Shown: positions 17,002-26,471 of the stretch, piece by piece | How positions within the stretch are numbered: position 1 is the stretch's first letter | Layout: each line of letters opens with the position of its first letter | NCBI RefSeq assembly: GCF_002237755.1 | Contig: NZ_MWSJ01000015.1 | Coordinates: 1-64,000, forward strand | DNA length: 64,000 nucleotides | Reading direction: 5' to 3' | From: Lysinibacillus sp. KCTC 33748 | GTDB taxonomy: Bacteria; Bacillota; Bacilli; Bacillales_A; Planococcaceae | Made by a program: the position numbers and the translations under genes | The notes under the pieces: generated by a model | The model's database searches: none | Told to the model about the DNA's origin: nothing | What the model saw: only the letters and a program-made list of their open reading frames with translations

Positions 17002-17718
17002 ATGGCTTTGGCAGGAGAATTGAATTTGTTTCTTTCCTTTGCAGCAGGGTTATTATCGTTTATTTCCCCTTGTTCATTACCACTTTACCCAGCATTTCTG
17101 TCGTATGTTACGGGGATGTCCTTTAATGACCTAAAGGATGACAAAGGCGTATTTCATCGGAAAGCTTTGATACATACACTTTTATTTTTATTTGGTTTCT
17201 CTATAATTTTTTTGGCATTAGGACTCTCTACATCTTTTATAGGCACTCTTTTTATTATGCATAAAGATTTGCTGAGACAAATTGGCGCTATTATTATCGT
17301 AATATTTGGTTTGATCATTTTAGGTGTTTTGAAGTTCGATTTTTTACTTTCAGATAAGAGAATACAGTTTTCGAAAAGACCTAAAGGATATTTTGGTTCT
17401 ATTCTTATCGGTGTGGGCTTTTCTGCTGGATGGACTCCGTGTACTGGTCCAATTCTTGCCGGAGTGATTGCATTAGGCATATCCGATCCTAGTAGAGGAA
17501 TGTTATATATGCTATTTTATGTACTTGGTTTCTCTATTCCATTTTTAATTATGTCTCTATTTATTGGGAAAATGAAAATGTTTCAAAAACGAAGTGCTCT
17601 CTTTATGAAAATAGGTGGTGTGTTAATGGTTATTATGGGAATCATGTTATATTTTGATATGATGACTAAAGTGATCGCATTTTTAACACCGTTTTTAGGA
17701 GGCTTTACAGGATTTTAG
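17002..17718 (+). CDS. ccdA: CcdA-family thiol-disulfide transmembrane electron carrier
   Basis: The 238-residue protein has six TM helices and the two CcdA/DsbD-beta cysteine motifs: SPCSLPLYPAFLSY near residue 24 and GWTPCTGPILAG near residue 146. It moves electrons from cytoplasmic thioredoxin to extracytoplasmic thiol-disulfide proteins, for example for cytochrome c maturation or copper protein assembly. It precedes a two-component system and a multicopper oxidase, all in one direction and with a 39-bp gap to the kinase. That suggests a role in extracytoplasmic copper or redox homeostasis. It could instead be the general cytochrome c biogenesis CcdA. Confidence 0.9.
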   Translation: MALAGELNLFLSFAAGLLSFISPCSLPLYPAFLSYVTGMSFNDLKDDKGVFHRKALIHTLLFLFGFSIIFLALGLSTSFIGTLFIMHKDLLRQIGAIIIVIFGLIILGVLKFDFLLSDKRIQFSKRPKGYFGSILIGVGFSAGWTPCTGPILAGVIALGISDPSRGMLYMLFYVLGFSIPFLIMSLFIGKMKMFQKRSALFMKIGGVLMVIMGIMLYFDMMTKVIAFLTPFLGGFTGF

Positions 17719-17757
17719 ACGATATATAACGCGAGATAAGGAGGAGCATGCAATAAG

Positions 17758-19119
17758 GTGAATAAAATCTCTACTAAATTAGCAGCTAGTTTTTTTGTTG
17801 TCGTGCTAATTATGGAATTATTTCTTATGTTTTACCTACATCGAAATATTATTAAGTCGAAAGTTGAAGAAGAACTAGTCAGTTTATTAGCAAATGGAGA
17901 AAATCATAGAGATGTATTACTCGAGAATTATTCAGATATGACTATAAAGCATATCGTGTTAATGGAAAAGAATAAAGATCGAGAAGTCATGATCACAGAT
18001 AAAAATGGGCGTATTATTGGTCGTTCCACTTTAAATAACACAATAATAGAAGAATACATGCCTTTAGTAAAAAATCTAAGTAAAAAAAAGGATCAAATAC
18101 TAGTAGCAGACTGGCGAAACTCCCCATATATAGTCAGCGCGCACCCTTATAACATAAATAACAACCAATCTGGTTATGTGGTCATGTTTCAAAGTACAAG
18201 TGCTATCAAAGAAATGGTTCATAATTTGAATAAACACTTTTTCATATCTGGTATTACTAGCATTGTTGTTCTTCTTGCTATATACGCATTATTATCGAAA
18301 GTTCTAACGAGACCATTAATCCGTATGAAAGCAGCTACTGAAAAATTAAGTCATGGTGACTTTAATGTAAGTCTAGCTGATATAGGAAAAGACGAACTTG
18401 GTGAGTTAGCAAAATCGATTCAGAAGTTAGCCGATGATTTAGAAAGGTTACAAAAAGAAAGAAATGAATTTCTAGCATCAATAGCGCACGAATTAAGCAC
18501 ACCCTTAACATATTTAATTGGGTATTCAAAAGTAGCGATGCGAGAAAATTTGAACGAAAATGATCGAAATCACTATCTTGAAATTATTACAGAAGAGTCA
18601 AATCGAATGAAGGAACTTGTAAAAAACTTATTAGAATTAGCAAAAATGGATCAAAACACGTTTAGTGTGTCAAAGGAATATTTTTCTGCACATCTATTTT
18701 TAGATCATATATGTAAACGAGTTGCTCCTTCTTTTGACATGAATAACATAAAGTTAATTCTTGTTTGCGAAGAGGATTTTGACATATACGCAGATTCCAT
18801 ACGACTGGAGCAAATCATGCTAAATTTATTAGATAATGCTATGAAGTATTCAGATAAAAACACGAGAGTAATAATAGAAGCAATGAAACAAGAAGAAAGA
18901 ACAGTAATAAACGTAATTGATGAAGGGATCGGTATTCCTTCAGACGAACTGGAATTGATTTTCGAAAAATTATACAGAGTGGAAAAATCACGTTCGCGAA
19001 CTTTTGGGGGTTCAGGAATAGGACTTGCTGTAGTTAAAGAACTAGTCGAGGCCCATGGCGGTACAATTAAAGTGAAAAGCAATTTAGGCAAAGGCAGTAC
19101 ATTTACAATCACAATATAG
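17758..19119 (+). CDS. Membrane sensor histidine kinase (CcdA-linked)
   Basis: A 453-residue kinase. It has TM segments near residues 8-28 and 161-183 around an extracytoplasmic sensor domain, then HAMP, HisKA (SIAHELSTPL, His244), N box (LDNAMKYSD) and G boxes (DEGIGIP, GGSGIGLAV). GTG 17758 is the start, with AAGGAGGAG upstream. The kinase gene precedes its regulator, the reverse of the usual order. The sensor region shows no obvious copper-binding cluster, so the signal is inferred only from context. Confidence 0.92.
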   Translation: MNKISTKLAASFFVVVLIMELFLMFYLHRNIIKSKVEEELVSLLANGENHRDVLLENYSDMTIKHIVLMEKNKDREVMITDKNGRIIGRSTLNNTIIEEYMPLVKNLSKKKDQILVADWRNSPYIVSAHPYNINNNQSGYVVMFQSTSAIKEMVHNLNKHFFISGITSIVVLLAIYALLSKVLTRPLIRMKAATEKLSHGDFNVSLADIGKDELGELAKSIQKLADDLERLQKERNEFLASIAHELSTPLTYLIGYSKVAMRENLNENDRNHYLEIITEESNRMKELVKNLLELAKMDQNTFSVSKEYFSAHLFLDHICKRVAPSFDMNNIKLILVCEEDFDIYADSIRLEQIMLNLLDNAMKYSDKNTRVIIEAMKQEERTVINVIDEGIGIPSDELELIFEKLYRVEKSRSRTFGGSGIGLAVVKELVEAHGGTIKVKSNLGKGSTFTITI

Positions 19120-19137
19120 AAGGGGATAGGAATATAC

Positions 19138-19809
19138 ATGAAAACAATTTTATTAGTTGATGATGAACTAAGAATGTTGGATTTAGTAGAGTTATTTCTA
19201 TTGCCATATGGTTTTGATTGCATAAAGGAAACAAGTGGCATAAACGCAATTGAGCTCGTAAAGAAAGAAGACATAGCTCTTATCATCTTAGATGTTATGA
19301 TGCCCGAAATGAATGGATGGGAAGTTTGTGAAGCAATCCGCGAATTCTCAAATGTTCCAATTATTATGCTAACGGCACGATCCGATAAAGTAGATTTAGC
19401 AAAGGGTCTAAATACAGGAGCGGATGATTATATTTCGAAGCCTTTTGACGAACGAGAGTTGGTTGCAAGAGTAAATGCGATACTACGTCGAACTTATCGT
19501 GATGAGAATAAAATTATTCGTTACAAAGATTTCACATTGGATAAAGAAACATACTCCTTACACTATCAAGATTTAACTGTTCAGCTGACATTAAAAGAAT
19601 TTAATATTATAAAAACTTTAATTTCTCGACCATCTAAAACGTATACTAGAGAAGAATTATTACGTTCTGCATGGGAATATGATGCTGATATCGATACACG
19701 AACAATAGACTCTCATATTCGAAATTTAAGAGAAAAATTAGTGAATGCTGGTTTTCCAAGTGATAATTTTATTAATACCGTTTGGGGAATCGGATATAAA
19801 TGGGGGTAA
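19138..19809 (+). CDS. OmpR-type response regulator (CcdA-linked)
   Basis: The 223-residue protein has a receiver domain with acidic DDE near residue 8, Asp52 (LIILDVMMPE), MLTARSD and ISKPFDE. A winged helix follows (LTLKEFNIIKTLI, DTRTIDSHIRNLREKL, VWGIGYKWG). It starts 18 bp after the kinase with a weak GGGGATAGG site. It is expected to control ccdA and/or the downstream multicopper oxidase gene. Confidence 0.92.
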   Translation: MKTILLVDDELRMLDLVELFLLPYGFDCIKETSGINAIELVKKEDIALIILDVMMPEMNGWEVCEAIREFSNVPIIMLTARSDKVDLAKGLNTGADDYISKPFDERELVARVNAILRRTYRDENKIIRYKDFTLDKETYSLHYQDLTVQLTLKEFNIIKTLISRPSKTYTREELLRSAWEYDADIDTRTIDSHIRNLREKLVNAGFPSDNFINTVWGIGYKWG

Positions 19810-19844
19810 AGAAGCGCAATGTATCTATAAAATAATGTTATTTA

Positions 19845-19884
19845 GATGTCCATTAGTCAATTTTGACATGGATATCTTTTTTTA
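19845..19884 (+). terminator. Terminator after the CcdA two-component operon
   Basis: GATGTCCAT pairs with ATGGATATC, with an inner GTCAA/TTGAC stem, then seven T residues. The multicopper oxidase therefore probably has its own promoter. Confidence 0.8.
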
Positions 19885-19994
19885 TTGTCCGAAGGGCTAT
19901 CATGATGTTTTTTAAGTATGATCTTGTAACTCCATAATTTCTTCATATTTATTTGCTACAGTTAGTTTGTATTGAAATGCAAGGAGGAAACATC

Positions 19995-21518
19995 ATGAAA
20001 CCTAAATTTTTGATTACTTCTCTATTAGTGAGTAGTGTGATCATTGGAGGATGTAGTGCTAGTAGTTCAAAATCAGATGAAACGATGGACCATTCTAAGA
20101 TGACAAAAGAAGAAATGTCGAATATGGAGGGGATGGATCATTCCAATATGTCGGGAAAAGATATGGAAGCAATGAATGGACACGAAAGCCACACGAATCC
20201 ATTAGCATTAAATCATTCGACTGGAGAAAATGAACTAGCTCTTCCACCTTTACTAGAAGCTAAAGATGGCATTTTTACCATTACTGCACAAGAAGGAACA
20301 AGTGAAATTTTCAAAGGCATTAACACCGAAACATATGGCTATAATGGCTCGTATTTAGGTCCTGTCATTAAAGTGAATGAAGGCCAAAAAGTAACGTTTA
20401 AAACAAACAATCAACTATCAGAGCCAACGACATTTCATTGGCATGGTGTAGATATACCAGGAGAAGCAGACGGAGGTCCACATCATCTATTACAACCTGG
20501 AGATACGAAAAATGTGAAGTTTACAGTAAAACAAGGAGCATCCACATTATGGTTTCATCCTCATCCTGTAGGAGCGACTGCAGAACAAGTATATAAAGGG
20601 TTAGCAGGATTAATATACGTGGAAGATGAACATTCTAAAAAGCTAGGCTTACCAAGTGAGTATGGTGTGAATGATTTCCCTTTAGTATTCCAAGATAGAA
20701 AATTTGACGATAATAAACAATTAAACTTTAAAGCTGCAATGAATGAGGATGGTACTATAGGTGATACTTTGTTAATAAATGGCACAGTTAATCCTAAGCT
20801 AACAGTTGGCAAAGAAAAGGTCCGTTTACGTTTATTAAACGGTTCAAATGCTCGTAACTATACATTTAAATTAAGTACTGGAGATTCATTTCAACAAATA
20901 GCTACTGATGGTGGTTTTGTAAATAAACCAATTTCGATGAATGAACTATCATTAACGCCAGGCGAACGTGCAGAAATTATTGTTGATTTTTCAACATACA
21001 ATGAGTCAACGGATATAGCTTTAATGAATGAAGAAGATACTAAATTACTGTCATTTAATATCGTCGATAAAAAATCAGCAACCTCTAGTAATTCTCCAAA
21101 AAACTTAAATAATTATGTAGTAACCGATGAGGAAAGAAAATTGCCTGTTTCTAAAAAGCTGGAACTTTTCGGAATGGGGAAGATGGTCACTATTAATAAT
21201 AAACAATTTGATATGAATCGAATCGACTTTACGCAAAAACAAGGAGAGACTGAGATATGGGAAATTTATAATAAACCAGATATGATGGGTGGCATGACAC
21301 ATCCATTCCATATACATGGTACTCAATTTAAAATTCTTTCCATTGATGGGAAAGAACCTCCGACAAACGAATATGGTTGGAAAGATACTGTCGCAATAGA
21401 TGCTGGAGAAACAGTAAGATTAGCTGTGAAATTTAATAACAAAGGCATTTACATGTTCCACTGTCATATTCTTGAGCATGAAGAAAATGGTATGATGGGG
21501 CAAGTTAAAGTGGAATAG
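19995..21518 (+). CDS. Multicopper oxidase lipoprotein
   Basis: This 507-residue cupredoxin enzyme has all four copper-ligand motifs: HWHGVDIPG, WFHPHP, HPFHIHGTQF and HCHILEHEENGMM. The N-terminus is a lipoprotein signal ending in the lipobox IIGGC (Cys20), so it is anchored on the outer face of the membrane. A Met/His-rich stretch at about 30-65 (MDHSKM, MDHSNM) is typical of copper-handling oxidases such as CueO. The likely role is cuprous oxidation and copper detoxification. ATG 19995 is chosen for AAGGAGG; its own promoter should lie in 19885-19980. Confidence 0.93.
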   Translation: MKPKFLITSLLVSSVIIGGCSASSSKSDETMDHSKMTKEEMSNMEGMDHSNMSGKDMEAMNGHESHTNPLALNHSTGENELALPPLLEAKDGIFTITAQEGTSEIFKGINTETYGYNGSYLGPVIKVNEGQKVTFKTNNQLSEPTTFHWHGVDIPGEADGGPHHLLQPGDTKNVKFTVKQGASTLWFHPHPVGATAEQVYKGLAGLIYVEDEHSKKLGLPSEYGVNDFPLVFQDRKFDDNKQLNFKAAMNEDGTIGDTLLINGTVNPKLTVGKEKVRLRLLNGSNARNYTFKLSTGDSFQQIATDGGFVNKPISMNELSLTPGERAEIIVDFSTYNESTDIALMNEEDTKLLSFNIVDKKSATSSNSPKNLNNYVVTDEERKLPVSKKLELFGMGKMVTINNKQFDMNRIDFTQKQGETEIWEIYNKPDMMGGMTHPFHIHGTQFKILSIDGKEPPTNEYGWKDTVAIDAGETVRLAVKFNNKGIYMFHCHILEHEENGMMGQVKVE

Positions 21519-21557
21519 TACTAAATAATTAATGGAACGAAATGTCTTACGGTTTGA

Positions 21558-21596
21558 AGCCCTTTACAAAATGATGATTTGTAGAGGGCTTTTTCT
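21558..21596 (+). terminator. Terminator of the multicopper oxidase gene
   Basis: AGCCCTTTACAAA pairs with TTTGTAGAGGGCT (one G-U), then TTTT. Confidence 0.85.
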
Positions 21597-21659
21597 ATTG
21601 AAAATTAATAAAAATGCTAACATAAGACCAATTTACTATATTTTAACAAAATGGTTTTG

Positions 21660-21668
21660 TGGTATAAT
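21660..21668 (+). promoter_or_regulatory. Extended -10 promoter element of the cytolysin gene
   Basis: TGGTATAAT fits the extended -10 consensus (TGnTATAAT), 25 bp before the start codon. No good -35 at standard spacing and no PlcR-type box is visible. Confidence 0.6.
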
Positions 21669-21692
21669 ATCCCTAAGAAAGGAGTGGTAATT

Positions 21693-23222
21693 TTGGGAAA
21701 TCGAAATCATTTTAACGTAATAAAATTTCTAGTCAGCTTATCTGTTATATTATGCATGATAAGTTATCCGGTTATTACCTTTGCTGAAACACTTGATACT
21801 CAACCTAGTGAAAAAAGCAATTCGAATGACATTGACACGGGTATAGCAAACTTGAACTACAATAACAACGAGGTTTTAGCAGCAAAAGGAGAGAAGATTG
21901 ATAGTTTCGTTCCAAGAGAAGGTATTAACTCAAATGATAAATTTATAGTGGTGGAACGAAATAAAAAATCACTTACAACCTCACCAGTGGATATTTCAAT
22001 TATCGATTCTATGGCGAATCGTACTTATCCAGGTGCATTACAACTTGCAAATCAAGCTTTTGTAGACAATCAACCTAGTTTATTAGTGGCGAAAAGAAAA
22101 CCGCTAAATATTAGCATAGATTTACCTGGCATGAAAAGAGAAAATACTACGACCGTGGATAATCCTACATATGGTAATGTTTCTGGTGCAGTAGATGAGC
22201 TAGTATCTACTTGGAGTGAAAAATATTCAACAACCCATACTTTACCCGCTAGACTACAATATTCAGAGTCTATGGTTTATAGCAAATCACAAATAGCAAG
22301 TACGCTAAATGTGAACGCCAAAGTTCTTGATAATTCACTAGGAATTGACTTTAATGCCATCGCTAATGGAGAGAAAAAAGTGATGGTTGCGGCATATAAA
22401 CAAATATTTTATACAGTAAGTGCAGAACTACCTAACAATCCATCAGACCTTTTTGATGACAGTGTGTCTTTTGAAGAGTTAACACGTAAAGGGGTAAGTA
22501 ATGACGCTCCTCCCGTTATGGTGTCAAATGTAGCTTATGGCAGAACAATTTATGTAAAATTAGAAACAAGCTCTAAGAGCAAAGATGTACAAGCTGCATT
22601 TAAAGCCTTACTAAATAATGTGAATACGAATGTAGAAACAAGTGGACAGTATAAAGATATTTTTGAAGAAAGTTCTTTTACTGCTGTAGTATTAGGTGGA
22701 GATTCACAACAGCATAATCAAGTTGTCTCAAAAGACTTTAATGATATTAGAAAAATAATTAAAGATAATGCAGAATTTAGTCTTAAAAATCCAGCATACC
22801 CAATATCCTATACAAGTGTTTTCTTAAAGGACAATTCAATTGCTGCTGTCCATAATAATACAGATTATGTCGAGACGACATCTACAGAATACTCTAAAGG
22901 CAGCATCATCCTTGATCATTATGGAGCATATGTCGCTCAATTTGAAGTTGCATGGGATGAATTTTCATATGATGAAAATGGTAAAGAAGTGCTATCTCAT
23001 AAAACTTGGAATGGAAACTGGAAAGACAAAACAGCTCATTTCTCTACTGTAATACCACTTCCACCTAATTCGAAAAATATAAGAATTTATGCGAGAGAAT
23101 GTACAGGTCTCGCATGGGATTGGTGGAGAACAATTATTGATGAATACAATGTTCCATTATCTAAAGAAATAAAAGTTTCAATTGGAGGAACTACATTACA
23201 CCCAACAGGTACTATTAATTAG
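21693..23222 (+). CDS. Cholesterol-dependent cytolysin (sphaericolysin/thiol-activated cytolysin family)
   Basis: The 509-residue pore-forming toxin precursor has an N-terminal Sec signal (about residues 1-31, ending near ITFAET). It shows the family blocks [49 protein letters not shown] and [15 protein letters not shown]. The C-terminal membrane-binding domain carries the undecapeptide [11 protein letters not shown] (23097-23129), with Asp where most family members have Glu, and the Thr-Leu cholesterol-recognition pair (GGTTLHPTG). Such proteins oligomerise on cholesterol membranes into large beta-barrel pores. TTG 21693 is chosen for AAAGGAG eight bases upstream. It is bounded by terminators, so monocistronic. 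Confidence 0.95.
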   Translation: MGNRNHFNVIKFLVSLSVILCMISYPVITFAETLDTQPSEKSNSNDIDTGIANLNYNNNEVLAAKGEKIDSFVPREGINSNDKFIVVERNKKSLTTSPVDISIIDSMANRTYPGALQLANQAFVDNQPSLLVAKRKPLNISIDLPGMKRENTTTVDNPTYGNVSGAVDELVSTWSEKYSTTHTLPARLQYSESMVYSKSQIASTLNVNAKVLDNSLGIDFNAIANGEKKVMVAAYKQIFYTVSAELPNNPSDLFDDSVSFEELTRKGVSNDAPPVMVSNVAYGRTIYVKLETSSKSKDVQAAFKALLNNVNTNVETSGQYKDIFEESSFTAVVLGGDSQQHNQVVSKDFNDIRKIIKDNAEFSLKNPAYPISYTSVFLKDNSIAAVHNNTDYVETTSTEYSKGSIILDHYGAYVAQFEVAWDEFSYDENGKEVLSHKTWNGNWKDKTAHFSTVIPLPPNSKNIRIYARECTGLAWDWWRTIIDEYNVPLSKEIKVSIGGTTLHPTGTIN

Positions 23223-23313
23223 GTACCTATCATGATTCAATCTAAACTAGGACTTGAAGCGGGTGAATTGTCAAACTAAGTATTAAAAATACGATCATCC
23301 ATCCTGGATAAAC

Positions 23314-23353
23314 AAACGGCTGAGACTCTTGTTATACAAGAACTCAGCCGTTT
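23314..23353 (+). terminator. Terminator of the cytolysin gene
   Basis: AAACGGCTGAG pairs with CTCAGCCGTTT, with an inner CTTG/CAAG stem. Confidence 0.75.
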
Positions 23354-23492
23354 CTATGTTCACAATTAGAAAGAACACCCACAAAGAATGTAGCAAGTGT
23401 TGTAGAAAGAAATTTTACCTTTATTACATAATACGGAAAATGTTTTGTAACGTAGTTTAAACGAGCTCGTCGAATGGTAAGGAGGGATGTGC

Positions 23493-23945
23493 ATGAAGAC
23501 ATATTTTTTATATGTAGTAGCTCTTTTAGGACTTACTTTTATAATGGGATGTTCAAATGGATTGTCGGGAGAAAAGCCTCCTAAATCCTTTATAGAGATT
23601 GAAAATAAAAAATTTGAAACTACACTCGGTACTTATTGTTGGCAAAATGGATGTGTTGATACTGCTGGACCAATTGAACTTTTAGAAGGCCAAAAGCCCA
23701 TAAAAGTTCAATCAGGTGAAACTATAACGCTTGTAATGGACTATAAAATAAAACCGAATGAATTTCATGTTGCACAAATAAGTGGTAACAAGGAAACTGA
23801 TGTCGTGGTCAAAGACAATCGTTTTACTGCACCTACACAACGTGGCGTATATTATTATTCTTATGGCGTTTGGTGGATGGATGAAAAGCAGGCGAATGTA
23901 TCTAATGGCGACGCTTTCTATGCCTTTGTTTTAGAAGTAGAATAG
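23493..23945 (+). CDS. Putative lipoprotein, unrecognised
   Basis: A 150-residue protein with a lipoprotein signal (lipobox IMGC, Cys near residue 19). The mature part is a beta-rich domain with a Cys pair (TYCWQNGCVDTAGP) and aromatic segments (YYYSYGVWWMD). Similar small lipoproteins occur in Bacillus-group genomes without known function. ATG 23493 is preferred over 23487 because AAGGAGGG would be too close to the latter. It is transcribed alone, downstream of the cytolysin terminator. Confidence 0.75.
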   Translation: MKTYFLYVVALLGLTFIMGCSNGLSGEKPPKSFIEIENKKFETTLGTYCWQNGCVDTAGPIELLEGQKPIKVQSGETITLVMDYKIKPNEFHVAQISGNKETDVVVKDNRFTAPTQRGVYYYSYGVWWMDEKQANVSNGDAFYAFVLEVE

Positions 23946-24104
23946 CTATTACATTATAAAGCGCCGTATGGATCAGCTACAGGTGAAAAAGTTGTGAATA
24001 TGAATGGGGGAAGCGATGATCTCGAAGCGGTGTTATGGTTAATACCTGAAGAACTATTAAGCCACCCCCATTTAAAGGAAAGCATTAAACTTGGCATGCG
24101 TTGA
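23946..24104 (+). pseudogene. Coding-like remnant after the lipoprotein gene
   Basis: Immediately after the lipoprotein stop, the same frame stays open for 52 codons with protein-like composition (ending DDLEAVLWLIPEELLSHP, then KLGMR) and no start codon or ribosome site. The LEAVLWLIPEELL segment resembles the C-terminal end of Nudix-type hydrolases, but that is only a resemblance. It is best read as the 3' remnant of a deleted gene. Confidence 0.35.
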
Positions 24105-24180
24105 TTCAAATTCATTTGTCATCACTGCTTTAAATTAATCATAGAAGTAAAGTAGTTATACATAAATGGAAGGCTTTGTA

Positions 24181-24741
24181 ATGAAAAAAAGGATATATAT
24201 TGTAAGACATTGTGAAGCACAGGGGCAACCACCAGAGTCACAACTTACGGAAAAAGGATTGATACAAGCAAACTATTTATCTGAATTTTTCTCAAATAGA
24301 GAAATTGATCGAATTATTTCAAGTCCTTTTTTACGTGCAATTCAGTCAGTAGCACCGATTCGTGAGGAAACAAACATAGACATAGAGATTGATGAACGTT
24401 TATCAGAACGTACACTAAGTACTACGGATTTACCTGATTGGTTTGAAAAACTTAAAGCAACATTCAATGATTTGGAGCTGAAATTTCAAGGTGGAGAGTC
24501 AAGTAAAGAAGCTATGAGCCGAATAGTAACAGTTGTAGATGAAATTTTTAAAAGTGAAGCTGAAAACACAATAATCGTTACTCATGGAAATTTAATGTCT
24601 CTTCTGCTAATGCATTATGATAACAGCTTTGATTTTGATTGCTGGAACAGCCTTAGTAACCCTGATGTGTTTTTATTATATTACACAAACAATGAAGTAA
24701 ATATAGAACGTTTATGGCAAGAAGAACTAATAGAAAAATAG
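24181..24741 (+). CDS. Histidine phosphatase (phosphoglycerate mutase-like) family protein
   Basis: The 186-residue protein begins with the catalytic motif IVRHCEAQGQ (His10 is the phosphate acceptor), then ISSPFLRAIQSV, an acidic Glu/Arg segment (RLSERTL) and the second catalytic histidine in IIVTHGNLMSLLL. These cofactor-independent branch-1 enzymes dephosphorylate small metabolites. ATG 24181 is chosen for GGAAGG seven bases upstream; an ATG at 24166 precedes that site. The substrate is unknown. Confidence 0.9.
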   Translation: MKKRIYIVRHCEAQGQPPESQLTEKGLIQANYLSEFFSNREIDRIISSPFLRAIQSVAPIREETNIDIEIDERLSERTLSTTDLPDWFEKLKATFNDLELKFQGGESSKEAMSRIVTVVDEIFKSEAENTIIVTHGNLMSLLLMHYDNSFDFDCWNSLSNPDVFLLYYTNNEVNIERLWQEELIEK

Positions 24742-24780
24742 TAAATTTAGGAATGTCTCCACTCACCAAAGTTTAAAACA

Positions 24781-24827
24781 AAAAAGCAGATTTATTCTAC
24801 CCGTTTTGTAGAGTAAATCTGCCTTTT
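24781..24827 (+). terminator. Terminator of the histidine phosphatase gene
   Basis: GCAGATTTA..CTAC pairs with GTAG..TAAATCTGC, then TTTT. Confidence 0.8.
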
Positions 24828-25311
24828 AGTTTTAGCCGCAATGACCTTTGGGAAAGACTGTTTTCTCAAATCTTCAACTAAGCATCCGGGCTATACGTTT
24901 ATATAGCTAGCAAAAGTGAAAATAGTGTAATTCTTAATTTTGTCATACTCTATTTTGTACTAACGATGATTTCTTGGGTATTTCGAAAAGTGGAACAGAA
25001 AATAAAAGCGGTTCGAAAGCTATAGTTACTATGATAGAAGAATAGGAGCCGATGCAAAAGGTGAACGACTTTAAAGGTTCATCTAGCTAGGGTAAAATGT
25101 CTATTTTCGTGAAGATTAATCTTGGTCTAAGGCAACTTATTTTTACGCTCGAATTTTATTTAGTAATGGTGAAAAAGATTGCTGTAGACCCACTCGATAT
25201 TCGTCTGATATCATAGTTGAGTATTAATTGGAGGAAGAAGAGTAAAGAGTATTTGAGAATAATTCTTCCCACATTTTTTATGGATAAAACTCTTACTCGG
25301 AGGAGATATAA
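24828..25311. other. Intergenic region before the CDF gene
   Basis: About 480 bp without a supported ORF. The short segment CATCCGGGCTATACGTTTATA (24883-24903) resembles the CGGGCTATTTAATGG repeat tail near 3573. The CDF promoter should lie in the last 150 bp. Confidence 0.35.
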
Positions 25312-26217
25312 ATGGTTAGTGAGAGAGAACAAATTAGCAAAAAGGTTGCATGGATTGCACTTATATCCAACGTAATTCTTATGGTAGGTAAAATCTTCTT
25401 TGGTCTTTTTGGGGGAAGTGAGGCCGTTTTTGCAGATGGTATTCACTCTGGAGCAGATGTAGTTGCTTCGATTGCTGTGCTAGCGGTGGTTGGTATTTCT
25501 AATAAACCACCTGATAAGGATCATCCCTTTGGGCATGGTAAGGCGGAGGTTATTAGTGAAGCAATCGTTGGAATTATTTTAATATTAGTTTCACTATATA
25601 TTTTAGTAGAAGCGATTTTAGCATTTTTTGATAAACCTAGCGTACCACAATACAGTGCATTGATTGCAGCTATTATTTCTTACATAGCGAAAGAAATACT
25701 ATATAGATACTCTATAAAACAGGGGAAAAAGTGGAATAGTAAGGCGATTATAGCGATTGCGTTAGATCATAAAGGTGATATTGTTGCTTCACTTGCTGCA
25801 TCTATTGGTGTCCTCTTAGCGATAATAGGAAATGCCATTGGATGGACATTTTTGTTATACGCTGATGCTATTGCCAGTGCTTTAGTAGCTTATTTTATTT
25901 TTAGAATCGCAATGGAATTAGTTAAACCTTCTGTTGACGTTTTAATGGAAAAAAGTGTAGATCAGGAACTTTTAGACGATTATGAAGCTACTATTCATGA
26001 ATTTAATCAAGTGCAACGAATAGACAAAATTCGTGCAAGAGAACACGGTCACTATAAGCTTCTCGATATTCGTCTATCCCTTAATCATGATTTAACAATT
26101 AAACAAGGTCATGATATTGCTCGTGACATAAAAAATGCGATATTAAAAAAATACCCCGATGTCGGGGAAGTCCTTATCCATGTAAATCCATACTATATGG
26201 AACCTAATCAAGAGTAG
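25312..26217 (+). CDS. Cation diffusion facilitator (CDF) family metal efflux protein
   Basis: A 301-residue antiporter with six TM helices and the CDF zinc/iron/manganese site split over TM2 (ADGIHSGAD: Asp42, His45, Asp49) and TM5 (DHKGD). The short His-rich loop DHPFGHGKAE lies between TM2 and TM3, and a C-terminal cytoplasmic domain dimerises through HVN and His residues (EHGHYKLLD). It exports divalent cations in exchange for protons. The ribosome site GGAGGAG is strong. Fe, Mn or Zn cannot be distinguished from motifs alone. Confidence 0.92.
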   Translation: MVSEREQISKKVAWIALISNVILMVGKIFFGLFGGSEAVFADGIHSGADVVASIAVLAVVGISNKPPDKDHPFGHGKAEVISEAIVGIILILVSLYILVEAILAFFDKPSVPQYSALIAAIISYIAKEILYRYSIKQGKKWNSKAIIAIALDHKGDIVASLAASIGVLLAIIGNAIGWTFLLYADAIASALVAYFIFRIAMELVKPSVDVLMEKSVDQELLDDYEATIHEFNQVQRIDKIRAREHGHYKLLDIRLSLNHDLTIKQGHDIARDIKNAILKKYPDVGEVLIHVNPYYMEPNQE

Positions 26218-26310
26218 TGCTACCGAGTTGCACAACTTGAACTGGTGGCGCTACTATCTATGCAGCTATTGCTTGTTTTATAGCTTAAATAAATGTTGCG
26301 TCCATATGAT

Positions 26311-26350
26311 AAAAACAAGAAGCCTTCGAGTAAAAGGCTTCTTGTTTTTT
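26311..26350 (+). terminator. Terminator of the CDF gene
   Basis: The 16-bp stem AAAAACAAGAAGCCTT / AAGGCTTCTTGTTTTT is followed by T residues. Confidence 0.9.
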
Positions 26351-26389
26351 CTTTGCTTATCGACCAAGAGGCTATAGAACTGTTCCATG

Positions 26390-26444
26390 TATCACAAAAA
26401 AGAGTGTCTTCAAAGTTCAACTTTGAAACACTCTTTTTTGTGAT
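26390..26444. terminator. Long bidirectional hairpin
   Basis: TATCACAAAAAAGAGTGT pairs with ACACTCTTTTTTGTGATA around an inner TCAAAGTT/AACTTTGA stem. It most likely terminates the minus-strand MarR gene that ends at 26472. Confidence 0.8.
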
Positions 26445-26471
26445 ATCCAATATAAGGTGGAAGGGAAATCA

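Noticed and set aside
23097..23129. Undecapeptide change taken as an inactive toxin
   Set aside because: Asp for Glu is conservative and every other marker (Cys, tryptophans, Thr-Leu pair) is intact, so loss of activity cannot be claimed.
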